64,000 nt of DNA from Verrucomicrobiia bacterium (lineage in GTDB: Bacteria > Verrucomicrobiota > Verrucomicrobiia > Verrucomicrobiales > DEV007): assembly GCA_030425385.1 (NCBI GenBank), contig JAUIAH010000031.1, positions 1-64,000 on the forward strand, in the 5' to 3' direction. This document shows positions 1 to 8,557 of the stretch, piece by piece; position 1 is the first letter of the stretch; every line of letters starts with the position of its first letter. The position numbers and the translations under genes were made by a program. The notes below the pieces were generated by a model. It was not told where the DNA came from. It made no database searches and saw only the letters and a program-made list of their open reading frames with translations.

Positions 1-329
1 CGGGAACGCACCGGCAAGAAGCCTCCATCAGAAGGGGGCGGCCACGTTGCGCCGCCCACGCCGCGGCGCTGGGTAACCCTTCGGGTTACCGAGAGGCAAA
101 AGCACCGCGTGATTGACATTCTCCAAACTCTTTCATACCTCTTTGATAACAAAACCACACGGTGTCTTCAATTGTGAGGCATCAACCCATTCTAGAAATT
201 ATCGTTCGGTGTCCACTTTCAATGAGGCATTACGACTCGCTGCGCAACAGTGGATCGGTGACAATTTCGAGCTTTTGTTTGGCAGGACGACCTGTTCTAC
301 TCGTCGGCCAAATCCCACCAGAACGCCTC
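1..329. other. Region upstream of the CotH gene with two GC-rich hairpins
   Basis: I assign no gene here. Two perfect inverted repeats stand close together: a 7-bp stem at 36-42/51-57 with an 8-nt loop, and an 8-bp stem at 72-79/83-90 with a 3-nt loop. Neither is followed by a T tract on the plus strand. They could end an upstream transcript or belong to a structured RNA. Plus-strand frame 1 is open from the window edge to about base 177 and could be the tail of an upstream gene, but its translation has no family I recognise. From about 115 to 215 the DNA is more AT-rich and could hold the promoter of the next gene. Confidence 0.4.
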
Positions 330-3300
330 ATGAAATCCCCTCTATGCTCCCTCCAGTGGGTGGCTGTGTTCGCACTCGGCCATCTCATCCTTCCGCCGAT
401 GTCGGCGGAGGTGATCATCAATGAAATCAGTGCGGCGAGTAGCGAGCGGCTCCTGCGCTACGGCGAGGATGGGAGCCCGCGGGTAGGCTGGGGTCCTCGT
501 TGGCAGGCGTTGGCATTCGACGATTCCGATTGGGAGGTGGGCACGTCGCCGTTTGGCTATGGCAACGATGGCCTGGCCACGGATGTGGGTGATCAGATGG
601 ATAACCGCACGCCTTCTCTATATTTGCGTCAAACCTTCACGGTGACCGCCGATCAGGCGGCGAGTGAGAACCATTTCCGCCTCCAAGCGGCGGCCGATAG
701 CGGCTTCGTGGCCTTCATCAATGGCCATGAAATCGCGCGAGGGAATCTCGGGCGTCGCCATGGGTTTGTGTATCACGATCAATCAGCCTTCTCGAGTGCG
801 GAGGAGAATAAGCGTCTTCGTTATGACTCTGAAGTGATGGCGAAAGACGTGCTGCAAGAGGGCGAGAATGTCTTTGCCGTCCAGGTGCAGAATACGGTGC
901 CTCAGCAAATCAATGAGCGAGCGCCAGGGGTGGACGATTCCTTGAAATTCGAAGGCGATTTGACATTGGGGTTGGGAATCTTTGCCGGAGAATCCAATGA
1001 CCCGCTGCCCTTGGCCGATGAGGGGTGGCGGTATCGGATTGGCTATGCGGAGCCATCGGGTGGATTGGTGGATTGGACCCATGCAGAGAACCCTGACATT
1101 GAGGCGGATTTCTCTGATTGGATTGAATTGCACAATAGTGGCGCAGGCGATGTCGATCTCTCAGGATGGGGGCTCACCGATGACGCCGATGTTCCCCACG
1201 CGTGGACATTTCCCGAAGGAACGAGTATTCCTGCAGGTGGCTATCTCCTCGTTCTTGCTGATGGTGTGACAGAGATCCCAGGGGACTACTTGCATGCGAG
1301 CTTTGGATTGGCTTCTGATGGAGAGTTTATTGGCTTGAGTGATGCCGATGGCGCGTTTGTCAGTAAATGGGAGGATTATCCGCGCCAGGACAGTTTCCAT
1401 TCTTATGGAGTGAGCACGCATGCCGAAGATGGCTTGGCTTTCTTTGCGGATCCCTCGCCTGGTGCCGCCAACGGCGGGACGGAAATGGCGGGAAGAGTGA
1501 AACGGCCTAAACTTTCGCCAGGGGGAGGCTTTTACGAGGAAGCGACGGAGATCACCATCACCTCCAATACGGAGGGCGCCATCATTCGCTACACGACCGA
1601 TGGATCGGAACCCACGGAGACCCACGGTGACCTCTATGAAGGTCCTATCATGGTAGAAACGTTGGATAATAAGACAGGGACGGTCATTCGTGTCCGCGCC
1701 TTCCATGACGGCATGATTCCTTCAGATGAAACGACGCAGACGTATCTGGTGGGCGTGGATGAAGCGCTTGAAGGCGTGCCTGCAATCAGCTTCGTCGCAG
1801 ACGCAGGTTATGCCTTCTACGCGCCCCATGGGGTTATGACGGTGGAAGGTGGCGCCAATATTGGAGAGGATTGGCGCGCGCAGAAGGCGAGTGATTATTA
1901 CATGCCCGATATGCATGGGCGCCCCTTTGAACGGAAAGTCTCGATGGAGGTGATCTATCCTGAAGATAATACCAATGTTCAGATGGATGCCGGGGTGCGT
2001 CTGGCAGCAAGTGCGTGGTCACGCGGTCGCTTTCGCTTGTCGCGGACCGAGGATAGTCCCTGGCAACATGCCGCTGCGGAGAAGCCATCGTTTAATGTCT
2101 TCTTCCGCAATGATTATGGCGATGACACCTTGAATTTCCCGTTGGTTGAGAATTATCCCGTGCGCGCCTTTCACCAATTGCGTTTGCGGGCGGGCAAGAA
2201 CGATATTCGCAATCCCTGGATCACCGATGAGCTTTCTCGCCGTCTGATGGCAGACACGGGACAGGTCGGATCGGTGGGGATCAATGCCGCGCTTTTCGTG
2301 AATGGCGTTTACAAGGGATACTACAATGCGGTCTCGCGGCTGCGGGAAGAGCTGTTCCAAGATCTTTATGGGAGTGACGCCCCTTGGCAGGTGAAACACA
2401 TCGACGTCTGGGCGGATGGATCTCCCCATGCGAATAAACTCCAAGACACGCCGGAGTGGGATCATTTGGAGTCTTTGCTGGATAAGGATCTCAGCAAGTT
2501 GGAAAACTACGAGGCCGTGCTTCAGGAATTGGACCCGATCAACTTCGCCGATTATTTCATCGTCAATATCTACGGAGCGACCTGGGATTGGCCGCATAAC
2601 AATCTCGTGATTGCGCGTGAATTGTCGGAGGAAGGGCGCTGGCGCGGTTACATGTGGGATGCAGAAGGCATGTTCGGTGTCGCTGGTGGCCACGGGACCA
2701 CTTACAATACGATCCGCACGGACCTGAAGAACAAATCGGGCACGACGCCAAGTGACGATCTCGCAACGGTGTGGAACGGCCTCATGAAGAGCCCCGAATG
2801 GCGCCTCACCTTTGGGGACCGTTTGCAGAAACATTTCTTCACCCCAGGTGGCGCATTGACGAAGGAGAACATGACGCGGCGATTGGATGAATTGAAAGAG
2901 GAAGTGGCCGAGTTGATGCGCTTTTCCGGTGGTGGAAATCTTAATTCCAGTGCAATCGAAACGTGGATCAGTCGGCGGGAAGACGTCCTTTTCAAAAGTG
3001 GCAAACATTTTGAGGCGGAGGGGCTCTGGGGCGACGTGCAGGTGCCCAAATTTGCGCCCACGGGCGGAGCGGTCGAGCTGGGCACCGCTGTGAAGATAAC
3101 GGCAGGGAGCATCTTCGATCCGCAGGGAGGTGAATTGTATTACACCACGGATGGTTCGGATCCGAGGCTTCCGGGTGGCGATATCAATCCTTCAGCGGTT
3201 CTCTATGATCGTGACGCCAATACCGGTCTCATGGTGGAGACGAGCATGCCCGTCAAGGCGCGGATCCGCGTCACGAATATCTTCGATCCTGAAGGCGATT

Positions 3301-4274
3301 GGAGTCCTCTAGCAGAGACCACTTTTCGCGTTGGGATCGAGCCCGCAGGAGGGACAAATTTCCTCATCTCGGAACTCATGGTGGACCCCTTGCGCGCCAC
3401 CGATGAAGAACGCGAGGCGGATTTCTCAACCTCCAATTTCGAGTTCATTGAATTTCATAACCCGACAGATGTGGCGGTTGATCTCACAGATCTACGCTTC
3501 ACTTCCGGTATCAACTATATCTTTGCTGAAGGCGATGCCACACGCTTGGAAGCCGGTGCTTATGGCGTCATTGTGAATGATCGTGCTGCCTTTATTTCAC
3601 GTTATGGTGACGGCGTGCCCATTCTCGGCGAGTACAATAAGAAATTGAGTAATGGCGGGGAGCATTTGGAAATCTCGAATGGCGACTATGAACCCATTGT
3701 GAGTTTGACCTATTCCAGTGGCGATCCATGGCCGGAGAATGCTGAAGATGGTGGCTACTCCCTCGTCAGAGCCACGATCGATACGGAAATGGACAATAAT
3801 GATCCGGCAACATGGGCATCAAGCAGCGCCTTGGGCGGTTCTCCCGGGCGTGCTGAGGGATCTGAACCCTCGCAGCCAAGCGGCGGTTACGATGCGTGGC
3901 GCTTGGCGCAATTCACAGCAGTCGAAGCGGCTGACGCGTCGGTCTCGGGGCTGATGGCAGATCCTGATCTCGATGGACTTTCCAATCTGGGTGAGTTCGC
4001 TTTCGGAAGCAGCCCCAAAGATGCGCAGTCCTCGGCGCCAGCAGTTCTTGCGCTTGCTGAGGATGGTGTCCTGACGATCAGAGTGACTCAGCGAAGCGAT
4101 GACGCCGTGGATTATCTGTTAGAGCAGAGCATTGATTTGGAGTCCTGGGAAATGGTGACGGCATTGCAGGAGGTGCAAGCGGAGCCAGCAGGGGATGCCT
4201 TGCAAGCGGTGACCTATCGGGTGGAACACAACGCTCCCGCTGCCTACTTGCGCTGGCGGGTATCCCTGAAATAA
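330..4274 (+). CDS. Secreted CotH-kinase-like protein with lamin-tail and chitobiase-type domains
   Basis: The ATG at 330 is chosen because it begins a clear Sec signal peptide (residues 1 to about 26, ending before AEVIINEIS). The frame is open upstream to 162, but those codons give no sensible N-terminus. The mature protein shows a PA14-like beta region, a lamin-tail domain (about 260-312), a chitobiase C-terminal-like Ig domain (about 395-470, IIRYTTDGSEPT), a CotH kinase fold (about 480-840, with YMWDAEGMFG near 775), a second chitobiase-like domain (about 907-1003), a second lamin-tail domain (about 1008-1123), and a C-terminal segment with DPDLDGLSNLGEFAFG, a module common at the ends of verrucomicrobial exported proteins. 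CotH proteins are atypical protein kinases of spore coats. In this phylum the multidomain versions are uncharacterised, and a surface role is inferred. Length 1,314 residues. Confidence 0.9.
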   Translation: MKSPLCSLQWVAVFALGHLILPPMSAEVIINEISAASSERLLRYGEDGSPRVGWGPRWQALAFDDSDWEVGTSPFGYGNDGLATDVGDQMDNRTPSLYLRQTFTVTADQAASENHFRLQAAADSGFVAFINGHEIARGNLGRRHGFVYHDQSAFSSAEENKRLRYDSEVMAKDVLQEGENVFAVQVQNTVPQQINERAPGVDDSLKFEGDLTLGLGIFAGESNDPLPLADEGWRYRIGYAEPSGGLVDWTHAENPDIEADFSDWIELHNSGAGDVDLSGWGLTDDADVPHAWTFPEGTSIPAGGYLLVLADGVTEIPGDYLHASFGLASDGEFIGLSDADGAFVSKWEDYPRQDSFHSYGVSTHAEDGLAFFADPSPGAANGGTEMAGRVKRPKLSPGGGFYEEATEITITSNTEGAIIRYTTDGSEPTETHGDLYEGPIMVETLDNKTGTVIRVRAFHDGMIPSDETTQTYLVGVDEALEGVPAISFVADAGYAFYAPHGVMTVEGGANIGEDWRAQKASDYYMPDMHGRPFERKVSMEVIYPEDNTNVQMDAGVRLAASAWSRGRFRLSRTEDSPWQHAAAEKPSFNVFFRNDYGDDTLNFPLVENYPVRAFHQLRLRAGKNDIRNPWITDELSRRLMADTGQVGSVGINAALFVNGVYKGYYNAVSRLREELFQDLYGSDAPWQVKHIDVWADGSPHANKLQDTPEWDHLESLLDKDLSKLENYEAVLQELDPINFADYFIVNIYGATWDWPHNNLVIARELSEEGRWRGYMWDAEGMFGVAGGHGTTYNTIRTDLKNKSGTTPSDDLATVWNGLMKSPEWRLTFGDRLQKHFFTPGGALTKENMTRRLDELKEEVAELMRFSGGGNLNSSAIETWISRREDVLFKSGKHFEAEGLWGDVQVPKFAPTGGAVELGTAVKITAGSIFDPQGGELYYTTDGSDPRLPGGDINPSAVLYDRDANTGLMVETSMPVKARIRVTNIFDPEGDWSPLAETTFRVGIEPAGGTNFLISELMVDPLRATDEEREADFSTSNFEFIEFHNPTDVAVDLTDLRFTSGINYIFAEGDATRLEAGAYGVIVNDRAAFISRYGDGVPILGEYNKKLSNGGEHLEISNGDYEPIVSLTYSSGDPWPENAEDGGYSLVRATIDTEMDNNDPATWASSSALGGSPGRAEGSEPSQPSGGYDAWRLAQFTAVEAADASVSGLMADPDLDGLSNLGEFAFGSSPKDAQSSAPAVLALAEDGVLTIRVTQRSDDAVDYLLEQSIDLESWEMVTALQEVQAEPAGDALQAVTYRVEHNAPAAYLRWRVSLK

Positions 4275-4275
4275 A

Positions 4276-4308
4276 GAAAGCTCGCATTCAGTCAGATCTG
4301 CGGCTTTC
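4276..4308 (+). terminator. Intergenic hairpin after the CotH gene
   Basis: The 6-bp stem GAAAGC/GCTTTC continues, after a one-base bulge, into CGCA/TGCG with a 12-nt loop. It starts just after the CotH stop codon and ends 12 nt before the next start. The following bases have only a weak pyrimidine tract (ccttgccccc), so it may attenuate transcription rather than end it. Confidence 0.4.
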
Positions 4309-4320
4309 CTTGCCCCCGTC

Positions 4321-6159
4321 ATGGCACCGCTGATCTGTTTCGGTCTCTACATGGTCGGGGTGGCCTGGCTGGCCTGGTGGTCAGCCAGACGACGGGCCGA
4401 TGAGGGGTTTGTCAGTGAATATTTCTTGGGAAGCCGATCCCTTGGCGTGTGGGCGCTGGCCCTGACCTTCGCTGCCACGGCGGCGTCTGGAGGAAGCTTC
4501 GTTGGCTTCCCTGCGCTCATCTACACGCACGGATGGGTCCTGGCACTCTGGATAGCTGGCTACATGGTCGTGCCCATTGTGGGCATGGGATTGTTAGGGA
4601 AACGATTGAATCATGTTTCTCGGCAAGCGGATGCCCTGACATTGCCAGAAATTCTGACCAAACGTGTGAACAGTCCCGCGACGGGAGCGGTGGCCACCTT
4701 GCTCATTGTCTTCTTCATGTTCTGCTATCTGCTGGCGCAGTTCAAGGCAGGGAGCAAGATCCTCTCGACCTTGCTTTGGGAGGTTCCCCTGTTTCAAGAG
4801 GCGGTTGCCTGGGTCCATGCGGTCAAGGCACCGATCCCATGGTTGGCCGGTGCTGAGGCCGACTACCTCCTTTGCCTGACTGTGTTCGCCGTGGTCGTCG
4901 TGGCTTACGTCGTCTACGGCGGGTTTCGCGCGGTTGTATGGACAGATGTGATGCAGGGCATCATCATGATCCTCGGGGTTGCGCTCATGCTAGTCTTTGT
5001 GTTGGCGCAGACGGGTGGGTTGCGCGCGGCCAATGAGCGCCTGGCCACCATGACGCCTCCGATTCCTGGGAAGGGCATTCTGGAGCGCGAGGTGGGAGGG
5101 TCGGAACGCATTCTCGCCAAGGGGAGCTGGGTGTCGGGTTCAGACGGGAGTGTGGTGCGTTTGGCAGAGCCAGCAACCTTCGCGGCGAGCGCACTGGAGT
5201 CCGATGACGTTGCGATCTTGATGCTGACAACTCCTTGGGAGATCGAGCGGCAGCGCTCCCAAGCGGTCCCTGGGGTGCAACTGGAGCGGCTCATTGAGGA
5301 ACAGCCTTACGCCTACGGCGATGGAAAGGCGGGCGTCTACCTCACGCCGCCGGGGCCTGACGAAACGTCGACGCTTGGGTACTTGACCATCATGTCAGCG
5401 CTGAGCTTCTTTGTCTTCTGGGCGTTCGGAACCGCTGGGCAACCGGGAAACATGGTGCGCTTGATGGCGTTTAAGGAGACGCGGACCTTGCGTTACGCCA
5501 TCGTCACTGTGTCGCTTTATTTCTCTTTCATCTACTTCACCTTGGTGGTGATCTTCTGTTGCGGGCGCACGCTTTTGTCAGGGATGGAGGTGGATATTGA
5601 TCGAACCATGCCGGAGTTGGCCACGGTGCTCACTGCCGGGGCGGGCGTGCCGTGGTTGGCGGGGTTGTTATTGGCGGCACCGTTTGCTGCGGTGATGTCG
5701 AGCGTCGATAGTTTCTTGTTAGTGGCTTCTTCGTCACTCGTTCGCGATGTCTATCAACGCTTTGTGCGACCAGAGGCCACCAGTGCTCAGGTCAAGAGAC
5801 TGAGCTATCTCGCCACCGCAGCGATCGGGGTGGCGGCTTTTGTGGCCTCGATCAAGCCTCCTGAGAAGCTGCAGGATGTCATTGTGTTCGCTAGTGGAGG
5901 CGTCGGCGCCGCGTTTCTCGTGCCCATGGCGGCGGTGCTCTATTGGCGCCGAGCCAATGGGCCGGGCTTAGTGGCGGGAATGTTAGGAGGAGCTGCGACG
6001 CATCTTGTCCTGCATGGCCTGGGATGGGCGCCCCTGGGCTTGAATCCGTTTCTCTGGGATCAGTTGGGGGCGGCGCTCGCCTTGCTCGTGGTGACGTGGC
6101 GGACGCGCCCACCGAAACCAGCCCTCGTGCATCGGTATTTCGGAGAAACCCATGGTTGA
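4321..6159 (+). CDS. Sodium:solute symporter, SSS (SLC5) family
   Basis: This 612-residue inner-membrane protein has the SSS pattern: many hydrophobic helices, an N-terminal YFLGSRSLGVWAL motif, and a conserved core around AFGTAGQPGNMVRLMAF and SVDSFLLVASSSLVRDVY. These suggest Na+-coupled import of a small organic solute. The substrate cannot be told, and the pantothenate/proline branch is only the nearest impression. A long hydrophilic segment (about residues 235-345) between helices is longer than in typical members. The gene starts 46 nt after the CotH stop, with a hairpin between, and is followed 33 nt later by a second transporter gene. No Shine-Dalgarno sequence is evident. Confidence 0.9.
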   Translation: MAPLICFGLYMVGVAWLAWWSARRRADEGFVSEYFLGSRSLGVWALALTFAATAASGGSFVGFPALIYTHGWVLALWIAGYMVVPIVGMGLLGKRLNHVSRQADALTLPEILTKRVNSPATGAVATLLIVFFMFCYLLAQFKAGSKILSTLLWEVPLFQEAVAWVHAVKAPIPWLAGAEADYLLCLTVFAVVVVAYVVYGGFRAVVWTDVMQGIIMILGVALMLVFVLAQTGGLRAANERLATMTPPIPGKGILEREVGGSERILAKGSWVSGSDGSVVRLAEPATFAASALESDDVAILMLTTPWEIERQRSQAVPGVQLERLIEEQPYAYGDGKAGVYLTPPGPDETSTLGYLTIMSALSFFVFWAFGTAGQPGNMVRLMAFKETRTLRYAIVTVSLYFSFIYFTLVVIFCCGRTLLSGMEVDIDRTMPELATVLTAGAGVPWLAGLLLAAPFAAVMSSVDSFLLVASSSLVRDVYQRFVRPEATSAQVKRLSYLATAAIGVAAFVASIKPPEKLQDVIVFASGGVGAAFLVPMAAVLYWRRANGPGLVAGMLGGAATHLVLHGLGWAPLGLNPFLWDQLGAALALLVVTWRTRPPKPALVHRYFGETHG

Positions 6160-6192
6160 TTGCGCGGCAACCACGCTGTAGGCGCTTAAGCT

Positions 6193-8034
6193 ATGGTCGA
6201 TCAGGCAATCATCGTCTACATCCTGCTAGGCGTCGTGATTCTAGCATTCTTTCGAGAATGGACGTCTCCCGACGTGATTGCCCTGGCGGCCATGATGCTC
6301 TTGTGGGTGACGGGGGTTCTCCCCATCGAGGAAATCCTGGCCGTCTTCAGCAATTCCGCGCCGCTCACGGTGGCCGCGATGTTCATTCTTAGCGCGGGCT
6401 TGGAACGAACGGGATGCATCGACGTGATTGGAGAGCAATTCTCCAAGATCGCCGGGGATACCGAGTTGCGCGTGCTGGTCGTGATGATGGTGTTAGCGGC
6501 TGTCCTCTCGGCATTCGTGAACAATACGCCCATTGTCGTGGTCTTCATGCCGATTGTCGTGGCGTTATCACGGCAGAGTGATCTCAAAGCGTCGCGATTG
6601 CTTATTCCGCTTTCGTTTGCGTCGATCCTTGGCGGCACCTGTACCCTCACAGGAACGTCAACTAATTTGATCATAGATGGGGCCGCGCGTGACGTGTTTG
6701 CATCGCGTGAGGAAGCTTACACGCCGTTTACGATGTTTGAGGTGTCGAAGTTAGGATTGATCTATGCGGTCATCGGCTTCGTCTATTTGCTGACGGTGGG
6801 ACGGAAACTGTTACCCAAGCGCGAATCCCTCCACACGACCGTTGTGGAGAAGAAGCGTCGCCATTTCCTCACCCAAGTCATGGTCGAAGAGGGCTCGCCC
6901 CTGGTAGGCAAGACCTTGGTAGACACCTTGCTCAAGCAGTTCCCTGAAGCGCGGATCCTTGAAGTGCGTCGTTTGGGAGTGGTCCTCACCGATCCCCTTG
7001 ATGAATTGAAGATCGAAGAGAAAGATCGCATCCGTCTCACCATGCATGGGGCGAGCTTTGAAGACTTTCTCAAAACGGGAGGCTTGCAGTTTCCGGCGCA
7101 GCGCGACTTGCGGGTGGCGGCGTTGGAAGATCAGCAACTCTCCCTCATGGAAGGGGTGATCGCCCCGCAGTCTTCCTTGGTTGGGAAAACGCTTCGCGAG
7201 CTGCGGTTCCGCCAGCGCTATGGCGTGCTGATCATGGCGGTGCATCGGAAAGGCGTGGATTTGCGCAAGCAATTGGAGCGTGTGCGGCTACGGGCGGGAG
7301 ACACGCTTCTGTTAGAGGGATCCGTGGAGGGAATGCGGCGCCTGCGGGAAGCGCACGATTTCTTGATCATGGATGAACCTCCCAAACGCGAGATGAAATC
7401 GCCCGCCAAGCGATGGATTGCTGCCGGTATCACCTTGGGGTTTGTGATAGGGGCTTCGGTGGGGGGGATTCCGATTTCAGGCTTGGCCATGTTGGCGGGT
7501 GTGTTGATGCTGGTGACCCGTTGCTTGGAACCCAAGGAGGCCTATCAATCCGTTCAATGGGGAATCGTCTTCATGATCTTTGGAATGTTGGCCTTGGGGA
7601 AAGCCATGGAAACATCAGGGGGGGCAAAGCAGATCGCTGATCTGATTGAGGTGGGATTTGGAGGCGCCAGCCCCATGGTTATTCTTGGAGTCGTCTATTT
7701 GTTGAGTTCGATCATGACGGAACTGATCAGTAATAATGCGGTGGCGGCCTTGCTCACCCCTATTGTGATCGGCATTGCGGCGAATCTTGGGATCGATGCG
7801 AGGCCATTCATTGTCGCGATCATGTTTGGTTGTAGTGCGAGTTTCGCCACGCCCATTGGATACCAGACCAATACGTATGTCTATGGGGCGGGAGGCTATC
7901 GCTTTGCCGATTTCCCCAAGATTGGCGTGCCCTTGAATCTCCTTCTTTGGATTGCTGCCACCCTGCTCATACCCTTGCTTTGGGATGCGGGGCTGACTTA
8001 TGGAGAATGGATGCGCGGTGTGGGTGGTGATTGA
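6193..8034 (+). CDS. SLC13/DASS-type anion transporter with two RCK_C (TrkA_C) domains
   Basis: The 613-residue membrane protein has the two halves of the divalent anion:Na+ symporter/ion transporter superfamily. The first half carries FVNNTPIVVVFMPIVV and GTCTLTGTSTNLIIDG. The second carries ELISNNAVAALLTPIVIGIA and ATPIGYQTNTYVYG. Between them are two soluble RCK_C-like domains (about 215-290 and 318-395), each with the (S/P)xLVGKTL pattern, which usually sense a ligand on the cytoplasmic side. Members move sulfate, dicarboxylates or other anions. Sulfate would fit the sulfatase further along the window, but nothing local proves it. It lies 33 nt downstream of the SSS gene and probably shares its transcript. 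Confidence 0.9.
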   Translation: MVDQAIIVYILLGVVILAFFREWTSPDVIALAAMMLLWVTGVLPIEEILAVFSNSAPLTVAAMFILSAGLERTGCIDVIGEQFSKIAGDTELRVLVVMMVLAAVLSAFVNNTPIVVVFMPIVVALSRQSDLKASRLLIPLSFASILGGTCTLTGTSTNLIIDGAARDVFASREEAYTPFTMFEVSKLGLIYAVIGFVYLLTVGRKLLPKRESLHTTVVEKKRRHFLTQVMVEEGSPLVGKTLVDTLLKQFPEARILEVRRLGVVLTDPLDELKIEEKDRIRLTMHGASFEDFLKTGGLQFPAQRDLRVAALEDQQLSLMEGVIAPQSSLVGKTLRELRFRQRYGVLIMAVHRKGVDLRKQLERVRLRAGDTLLLEGSVEGMRRLREAHDFLIMDEPPKREMKSPAKRWIAAGITLGFVIGASVGGIPISGLAMLAGVLMLVTRCLEPKEAYQSVQWGIVFMIFGMLALGKAMETSGGAKQIADLIEVGFGGASPMVILGVVYLLSSIMTELISNNAVAALLTPIVIGIAANLGIDARPFIVAIMFGCSASFATPIGYQTNTYVYGAGGYRFADFPKIGVPLNLLLWIAATLLIPLLWDAGLTYGEWMRGVGGD

Positions 8035-8063
8035 GTAATTTCCCGATTGCCTTTCCAAGTGCG

Positions 8064-8084
8064 ATGCCTCAGAAGGAGGAATGA
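8064..8084 (+). promoter_or_regulatory. Strong Shine-Dalgarno within a six-codon ORF overlapping the next start
   Basis: AGAAGGAGGA lies directly before the ATG at 8081, unusually close for ribosome binding. The same bases form a tiny frame, ATG CCT CAG AAG GAG GAA TGA, whose stop overlaps the downstream start as ATGA. It could be a coupled leader or chance. It is one of the few strong Shine-Dalgarno sequences in the window. Confidence 0.3.
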
Positions 8085-8536
8085 GTAGCAGCCAACAGCC
8101 CGGGGGAAAGCGCCAATCGGAGCATGCCATCTACAAGCCGAATGGCCGAGGAAGTGGAGGCGTGGTGCGCTTTGATCTCAATCGAGAGAAAGGGGCACTC
8201 TTCGTCGACGCCGCTTCCCAGTCAGGGGAGAAGAGCTTTGATTGGGAGAACAAGATCACCATGAAGTGGGGAATGGCCGATCTGGGAGAGGTTCTCGCGA
8301 CCTTCCAAGGTCGTCAGCCGCGTGCGAAGCTCTTCCATCAGACCTCGAAAGCCAATAGCGTGTGCGAACTGACTCGCGGCGAGGACCCGCAACGCGCGCC
8401 TTATTTCATGAGCATTTCGCGGAAAGAAGACGCTGCGGGTTCTGTGCGCAAAGTGGCCATCCCGCTCACGCATGGTGAGGCGGCTGTGTTAGAAACCGTG
8501 CTGAGATCCGCAGTCGTGCGGTTGTTGGGCTGGTAG
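8081..8536 (+). CDS. Small protein resembling Whirly-type ssDNA-binding proteins
   Basis: This 151-residue cytoplasmic protein has no signal peptide or membrane helix. Its motifs fall in the order known for plant Whirly proteins: a KPNGRG start, a beta strand, FDWENKITMKW (Whirly: FDWxRKQxFxLS), LFHQTSK (Whirly: FFHDPxKG), YFMSIS, then IPLTHGEAAVL and a terminal VRLLGW (Whirly: IPITKAEFAVL and LIGW). Whirly proteins bind single-stranded DNA as tetramers and protect organelle genomes, and PC4 is a distant relative. The match is by eye, from memory of the family. A role in ssDNA binding or recombination is inferred. It follows the SLC13 gene by 46 nt and ends 21 bp from the convergent giant gene. 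A plain hypothetical protein is the alternative. Confidence 0.6.
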   Translation: MSSSQQPGGKRQSEHAIYKPNGRGSGGVVRFDLNREKGALFVDAASQSGEKSFDWENKITMKWGMADLGEVLATFQGRQPRAKLFHQTSKANSVCELTRGEDPQRAPYFMSISRKEDAAGSVRKVAIPLTHGEAAVLETVLRSAVVRLLGW

Positions 8537-8557
8537 ACGCTTGGTTAGGCTATTTGG

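Noticed and set aside
72-90. Part of a tRNA
   Set aside because: The hairpin has a three-base loop, and no cloverleaf or T-arm sequence is found around it.
1-177. Partial upstream gene in plus-strand frame 1
   Set aside because: The frame is open, but the peptide has no recognisable family and the region holds two perfect hairpins, so it is left unassigned.
162-329. N-terminal extension of the CotH gene
   Set aside because: The extra 56 codons give a non-repetitive, signal-less peptide. The ATG at 330 starts a proper signal peptide.
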